This document shows positions 60,088 to 64,000 of a stretch of 64,000 bases of DNA, piece by piece (within the stretch, counting starts at the first letter, position 1; each line of letters begins with the position of its first letter). The position numbers and the translations under genes were made by a program. The notes under the pieces are model-generated. The model searched no databases. It had not been told where the DNA came from and was given only the letters and a program-made list of their open reading frames with translations. Origin of the DNA: Taiwanofungus camphoratus (Eukaryota > Basidiomycota > Agaricomycetes > Polyporales > Taiwanofungaceae); NCBI GenBank assembly GCA_003999685.1, contig CP021233.1:1116001-1180000 (forward strand). The letters are read 5' to 3'.

Positions 60088-63000
60088 TCAGTTATCGTTC
60101 GGATAAACAGGGGGGTCATCGCGGATACTGGGTTCCGCTATCCCCTCGTCTATCCAATTATGGTACATTTCAGACGCCTTTGTTTTGGCGTCGTACCACT
60201 CGCAGAAGTCTCGGTATTTTCCACCCAGGGCGGTGGTCATATTGAGATCTAGATGTCGGTCCGCATGGAACCGCTGCCAAGCCGCTTGTCTTCCGACAGT
60301 GTGGCACATAAGACGGGCACGAGTGAATGTTCTCATGCGTGCAACTTCAGCTTCAAGCAGAGATTCGGCCAAAATCTCTGCCCAATCAAAAGTGGAGACC
60401 ATCGGGTTAAGCCGAAGGAACTCCATGATGTCATCCGGGGTCCAACCCCTTTGTTCGGGGGGCCCCATCAGAAGCGGATCACGAGGACCCTGTTGGCGCT
60501 TCGTCCTGATCCAGAATGGACATTCGAAGAGCACATGTTCCCTGGTTTCCTTCACTCCACATAAACAAAGGTGAGGGCCAGGGATATTGAACCTAGATCG
60601 GTATTCACCGCCAGGGAAATGATTGGTGAGCACACGGCATACGTGTGCCACCTCCTTGTTGGACTTGCCAGCTGCCTTCAAGACCCACGTTCCCTTGGCC
60701 GTAGTCCCGTGCAGCGGTAGGGCGTCTTCGGTTACTTTCCATAGCCAATGACCGCGATAGCTGGGATTGTTAACTAATGTTCCCCAGCGCTTTTTGACCC
60801 TTGCCTTGACGCGAGCGAGAGCCATCGATTGTGAGATGAATTCCGGTTGTGGATCATCCAATGCTTTCTTCGCGAGTTTGTCAACAAACTCATTCTGAAA
60901 AATGCCTTTGTGGGATGGAACCCAAAAAAGGACAATGCGTCGGCGTTCATCTGCATCGAGGAACGCTCGAACATGTTGAGAAGCCATGACCGCCGCCATC
61001 TGCGACGGCCCGACTTCCGGTTTGAATATTCTGTCAAGTGCCGATTGGTTATCGGAACAGACTATAAGGGTGGTGATGTGGGCAGGGACATCACGGACCG
61101 CTTCACGCAGCCCGCGCGCCAATGCCAGCATCTCCACATCGAAACTCTGGACCTTGCCGGCCCCAAACTTCCCATGGGCAACGTGATCTTCCCCGTCAAT
61201 GACGAGCCACGCGCTACCAGATCTCACTGATGGCGCATTTGCATATGATCCATCAGTAAACAGCATTCGCCCTTCTGGCTGGGCCAACTGGCGCCGGAAT
61301 TCCGGCCACCAGGTGAACTCCAACCAGTCGGCGAATTCAGGAGAGCGTTTGTTTGGACCCTTTCTGTCCAAAAACACCCTCTCAAAGCGATCAATGTACT
61401 GGTCCACGACCCGATCGCCGGGCCGCACCTCCGGGTGGAGGGGTGCAAAGTCTTCTGATGACTGCCGCCCGATGCGATCTATGAACGTCATGGGGGTGAC
61501 AGCCTGTTTTTTGCCGCGGCGCGAATTAAGCGGCCATGGCGCAGTGATATTGGTGATGTTGGTCGCCCAATAGGGTGGAAGGGCGGCCCTCATTGGGTGC
61601 CCTTCATGAACTCGCCGCGCTCTAAGTGCAGCTTTCTCCATGTACCGGTCGATTTGAGTGTGGATGGGGACCAACCCACCCAACATCTCCATCGCCCCGA
61701 TCGGTGTAGTCTTAAAACAGCCGGTGATCCACCTAGCTGCTCTCGACTGAGCAGTCTGCAGTTCTTTTGCAGCCCATTTTAGACCCTTCCACTGTGGGTT
61801 CCACCACAGTTGAGCGCCATATAGCATCAACGGGACGACGTGCGCTATATAGAGCCGCCGTTTGTTGATGGGATGGAATCCGCGTGCCGAGTTACCGAGC
61901 ATGCGAAGTGCATTGCACGTGCTAGCCGCCTTATTAGCGTAGAACCGCACATGTGCATGGAAGCTAAGTTTGGGGTCTAAAAAGAACCCAAGATAGCGCA
62001 TCGTGTCCTTTGCTCGCAAAGTGACATCATGTCCATCGGTTCGTATAGTTAGATCTGGACCAAGGGGTCGAGAAGTTGAATACCCCTTCTGGTGCTTCCA
62101 GAAGTGCATCAACTCTAGCTTATCTCCTTCGACGCCTAAACCTAAACGGTTTAGATCACCAACGAGATCATGGAAGACATTTGCCAAAATGGCATTGTTC
62201 TTCAGAACAAGGGCTTGCGGGCTGTCATCACCAGCCTTCGGCGAAGCTGCCATGATAAGACCGTCGTCCACATAGAACTGGGTCCCGGTACGGCCCGGTT
62301 GTACCAAATGGACTGGTGCCCACTTGTGTATGACCGGTGCAATATAAACCCCAGATAGGATCAGGGATAAACTAGAACCCTGACCGACTCCGATATCAAA
62401 GTCAGATGGATTGGTCAAGGTGCCATTGAACAAGAATCGGGTTTTTCGCCCGATCAAGTAATTTGCCATGAAATTGCAGAGCTTGCTATTGAAACCCTGC
62501 TTTCGCATTATTCCTACCAACGCATCATGGTTGATGGACGGGTAGAACTGTGACACATCGAGCAATAGCACCGATGGGATAAGGTTGCGCGCCCATGCCT
62601 CTTTGACATTGTGCACTAATTGAATGCCAGCGTCAGTGGTGCTATGCTGCATAGCCCCACCAAACTGACATGGGTGTAGGATTCCCCATTTTTGGGCATC
62701 CCACTGCATTCGTTTGGCAATGATCTTTTCAAACAGTTTGCCAAAGCAATTGAGCAAGCAGATAGGCCTGTAGGCCTTCGCTAGCGTATAGTCCGGTTTG
62801 TTTGGTTTGGGTAAAACCACTGTAACAGACCGCTTGAAGACGCTCGGATAGACCTCAAAATCGAGGCAAGTGTTATAGTACGCACGCAACCATTGTCGCA
62901 CGTGTATGCCGAGATCAATCTCGATACCCTCCTTAGAGCGCTCGATCCGATCCACCATCCATTTAATCCACATCCAGTTCACGTGATCGGGACCAGGTGT

Positions 63001-63552
63001 GGACGTATTGCTAGTGGATTTGAGATTCTCGCGAATCTCAAACTCACTAATATCTGGTAGAGTCAATTCCTCCCTTTGGGGAATTTTATCCACAAACGAC
63101 ATATCCACCGGCCGTGGGTTGGCAGGCATGAACTGAGCTTGAAATGCACGGCTGAGGTCATCCGCATTTTGGACTGGCGCACCATCAGCTTGTCGCAGCT
63201 GGATAGTGGCCTCTTGTCTTCTCGGCTTTGTCCATGCAACAAAATCCGAGATCAATTGGGGATTGGATTCATCCATGATCCGATCAAAGTGTGCGCGCTT
63301 CGCCCGCTTCGTGGCAAGGTGAAGTGTTGCACGTTGTTTATGCCGTTCGGACCGAAGTTCGGCAGCAACATCATATGCGTCTGCAGTGGCCTGAGCGCCA
63401 GGTCCCAACTGATGACGTATGTAGTGATACTGCCCAGACGCCGCACTAAGGCGGTGCTGGGTGTTCGCCAGCTTAGTGGCCGCACGGGAGCATGCAGCAT
63501 CCCACCACAACTTTGAATGTTTGGATGGTCGTTTCACTGCCGAAAACTCCAT
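60088..63552 (-). CDS. LINE ORF2 main part: reverse transcriptase, RNase H, zinc knuckle
   Basis: Uninterrupted frame of 1154 aa counted from ATG 63552. RT fingers and palm: SVTVVLPKPNKPDYTLAKAYRPICLLN (residues ~242-268), QFGGAMQHSTTDAG (~296-309), catalytic LLLDVSQFYPSINHD (Asp ~332), VGQGSSLSLILSG (~389-401) and FYVDDGLIMA (~426-435, YVDD box). The connection domain with LYGAQLWWNPQWKGLKWA follows. RNase H at ~763-900: MLFTDGSYANA, SFDVEMLALARGLREA, LIVCSDNQSALD, VPSHKGIFQNEFVDKLAKKA, with the D-E-D-D set present. Near 994-1014 comes LCLCGVKETREHVLFECPFW, a zf-RVT type Cys-His knuckle. The protein makes cDNA at the nicked target. All catalytic residues I can judge are present. Confidence 0.88.
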   Translation of the reverse strand: MEFSAVKRPSKHSKLWWDAACSRAATKLANTQHRLSAASGQYHYIRHQLGPGAQATADAYDVAAELRSERHKQRATLHLATKRAKRAHFDRIMDESNPQLISDFVAWTKPRRQEATIQLRQADGAPVQNADDLSRAFQAQFMPANPRPVDMSFVDKIPQREELTLPDISEFEIRENLKSTSNTSTPGPDHVNWMWIKWMVDRIERSKEGIEIDLGIHVRQWLRAYYNTCLDFEVYPSVFKRSVTVVLPKPNKPDYTLAKAYRPICLLNCFGKLFEKIIAKRMQWDAQKWGILHPCQFGGAMQHSTTDAGIQLVHNVKEAWARNLIPSVLLLDVSQFYPSINHDALVGIMRKQGFNSKLCNFMANYLIGRKTRFLFNGTLTNPSDFDIGVGQGSSLSLILSGVYIAPVIHKWAPVHLVQPGRTGTQFYVDDGLIMAASPKAGDDSPQALVLKNNAILANVFHDLVGDLNRLGLGVEGDKLELMHFWKHQKGYSTSRPLGPDLTIRTDGHDVTLRAKDTMRYLGFFLDPKLSFHAHVRFYANKAASTCNALRMLGNSARGFHPINKRRLYIAHVVPLMLYGAQLWWNPQWKGLKWAAKELQTAQSRAARWITGCFKTTPIGAMEMLGGLVPIHTQIDRYMEKAALRARRVHEGHPMRAALPPYWATNITNITAPWPLNSRRGKKQAVTPMTFIDRIGRQSSEDFAPLHPEVRPGDRVVDQYIDRFERVFLDRKGPNKRSPEFADWLEFTWWPEFRRQLAQPEGRMLFTDGSYANAPSVRSGSAWLVIDGEDHVAHGKFGAGKVQSFDVEMLALARGLREAVRDVPAHITTLIVCSDNQSALDRIFKPEVGPSQMAAVMASQHVRAFLDADERRRIVLFWVPSHKGIFQNEFVDKLAKKALDDPQPEFISQSMALARVKARVKKRWGTLVNNPSYRGHWLWKVTEDALPLHGTTAKGTWVLKAAGKSNKEVAHVCRVLTNHFPGGEYRSRFNIPGPHLCLCGVKETREHVLFECPFWIRTKRQQGPRDPLLMGPPEQRGWTPDDIMEFLRLNPMVSTFDWAEILAESLLEAEVARMRTFTRARLMCHTVGRQAAWQRFHADRHLDLNMTTALGGKYRDFCEWYDAKTKASEMYHNWIDEGIAEPSIRDDPPVYPNDN

Positions 63553-63558
63553 CCATAG

Positions 63559-64000
63559 TCATTGGAGGTCTCGCTCAAGGTGATCCCCCATTCTTTCAAT
63601 GCCTTGGGCGCTGCTGAAGTGTGTAGGGTAATCAGCGAACAATTTCGCCGTTGCCGTCACAAGTTGTTGGGCCGTGTCGCCAGTACGAGGAATACCCCGC
63701 ACCGGTTCTGGCTCAACCTCAATCAGCATCTCCCACCGCAGGACCGCATGGTCGCTGTTGTGGCGATGTGACATGAGTACATGAAGGTCTTGGCCTTCAT
63801 AGTACACTGGGTCGATCCACACCAAGTCAATGACTCCAGGCGTGAGAGCGATATTGTGAGAACGCCAAGTGACTGGACTGTCCTGGGCGTTCATCAAAAC
63901 CAAATTGAGTTCGGCCTGGGCCAACTCAATGAGGCGATTGGAATTAGCATAGTGCGGAGGCCGCACCCGAGATCCTGCAGCTCGTGCATCCCACAATGGA
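63559..64000 (-). CDS. LINE ORF2 endonuclease part (C-terminal portion, runs off the right edge)
   Basis: Same frame as the RT part, ending in TGA 63561-63559. LIELAQAELNLVLMN, TWRSHNIALTPGVIDLVWIDP and MSHRHNSDHAVLRWEM are the last strands of an AP-endonuclease-like (EEP) domain; the S-D-H triad carries the catalytic His. The N-terminal half lies outside the window. Beyond the domain comes a short linker leading to the RT start. Confidence 0.75.
   Translation of the reverse strand, partial: PLWDARAAGSRVRPPHYANSNRLIELAQAELNLVLMNAQDSPVTWRSHNIALTPGVIDLVWIDPVYYEGQDLHVLMSHRHNSDHAVLRWEMLIEVEPEPVRGIPRTGDTAQQLVTATAKLFADYPTHFSSAQGIERMGDHLERDLQ

Larger units (their letters stand above)
59775..64000 (-). 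mobile_element. LINE (non-LTR retrotransposon), probably Tad1-like; 5' end beyond the window
   Basis: Minus-strand element with the order endonuclease - reverse transcriptase - RNase H - zinc knuckle, then a 3' UTR of about 310 bp ending in a TAA-repeat plus A-run (59775-59793). The RT/RNase H part is one open frame of 1154 codons, so the copy is young or recently active. One in-frame TGA (63561-63559) separates the endonuclease part from the RT part. The 5' end and first ORF are outside the window, so target-site duplication cannot be checked. Clade assignment rests on the RNase H domain and fungal host and is inference. Confidence 0.85.

Overview
The window is nuclear DNA of a filamentous basidiomycete, most likely an Agaricomycete. 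The genes are dense and cut by many short introns (about 50-60 nt) with occasional micro-exons. The families are typical of that group: F-box proteins with divergent C-terminal regions, a PDR-type ABCG transporter, several membrane-anchored P450s, a DUF6534-type seven-helix protein, and a Zn2Cys6 factor with the CDAKRPCSTCVRSH signature. Species cannot be told from the sequence.

Left part (1-25 kb) is mostly housekeeping. It holds the 5' part of a Zn2Cys6 transcription factor (minus strand, running off the left edge), a Dpb4/POLE3 histone-fold subunit, a shortened MFS transporter relic, an intact F-box gene, a GABA/amino-acid permease of the APC superfamily, a head-to-head F-box pair in which one copy is broken, a senescence/spartin-domain protein, and an Lsh/DDM1/HELLS-type SNF2 remodeller.

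Middle part (25.8-58.6 kb) reads like one long specialised-metabolism neighbourhood. It contains a PDR-type ABC efflux pump, P450-1, an epoxide-hydrolase-like enzyme, a SAM methyltransferase, an HSL-type hydrolase, a BAHD-like acyltransferase, divergent P450-2 and P450-3, a UbiA-superfamily integral membrane enzyme, a DUF6534 membrane protein, a Gfo/Idh/MocA oxidoreductase, a secreted alpha/beta hydrolase and an aldo-keto reductase. No canonical terpene synthase, PKS or NRPS is visible. The UbiA protein, which keeps DxxDxxGD but has an altered first Asp motif, is therefore the only candidate scaffold-forming enzyme. I infer a terpenoid or meroterpenoid cluster in which UbiA builds or prenylates a skeleton, P450s and reductases oxidise and adjust it, methyl- and acyltransferases decorate it, hydrolases open epoxides or esters, and the ABC pump exports it. 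This is inference from co-location and enzyme classes, not proof.

Right edge (59.8-64 kb) is a LINE (non-LTR retrotransposon) on the minus strand with endonuclease, reverse transcriptase, RNase H and zinc-knuckle domains. It ends in a (TAA)n-like tail, and one in-frame stop separates the endonuclease from the RT part.

Exon coordinates were worked out by hand from splice consensus, reading frame and family conservation. For the Zn2Cys6, Dpb4, intact head-to-head F-box, senescence, SNF2, methyltransferase, HSL, acyltransferase, UbiA, Gfo/Idh and secreted hydrolase genes the spliced lengths and phases were checked and are consistent. For the permease, ABC, P450, epoxide hydrolase, DUF6534 and AKR genes only the outer limits and key motifs were checked.
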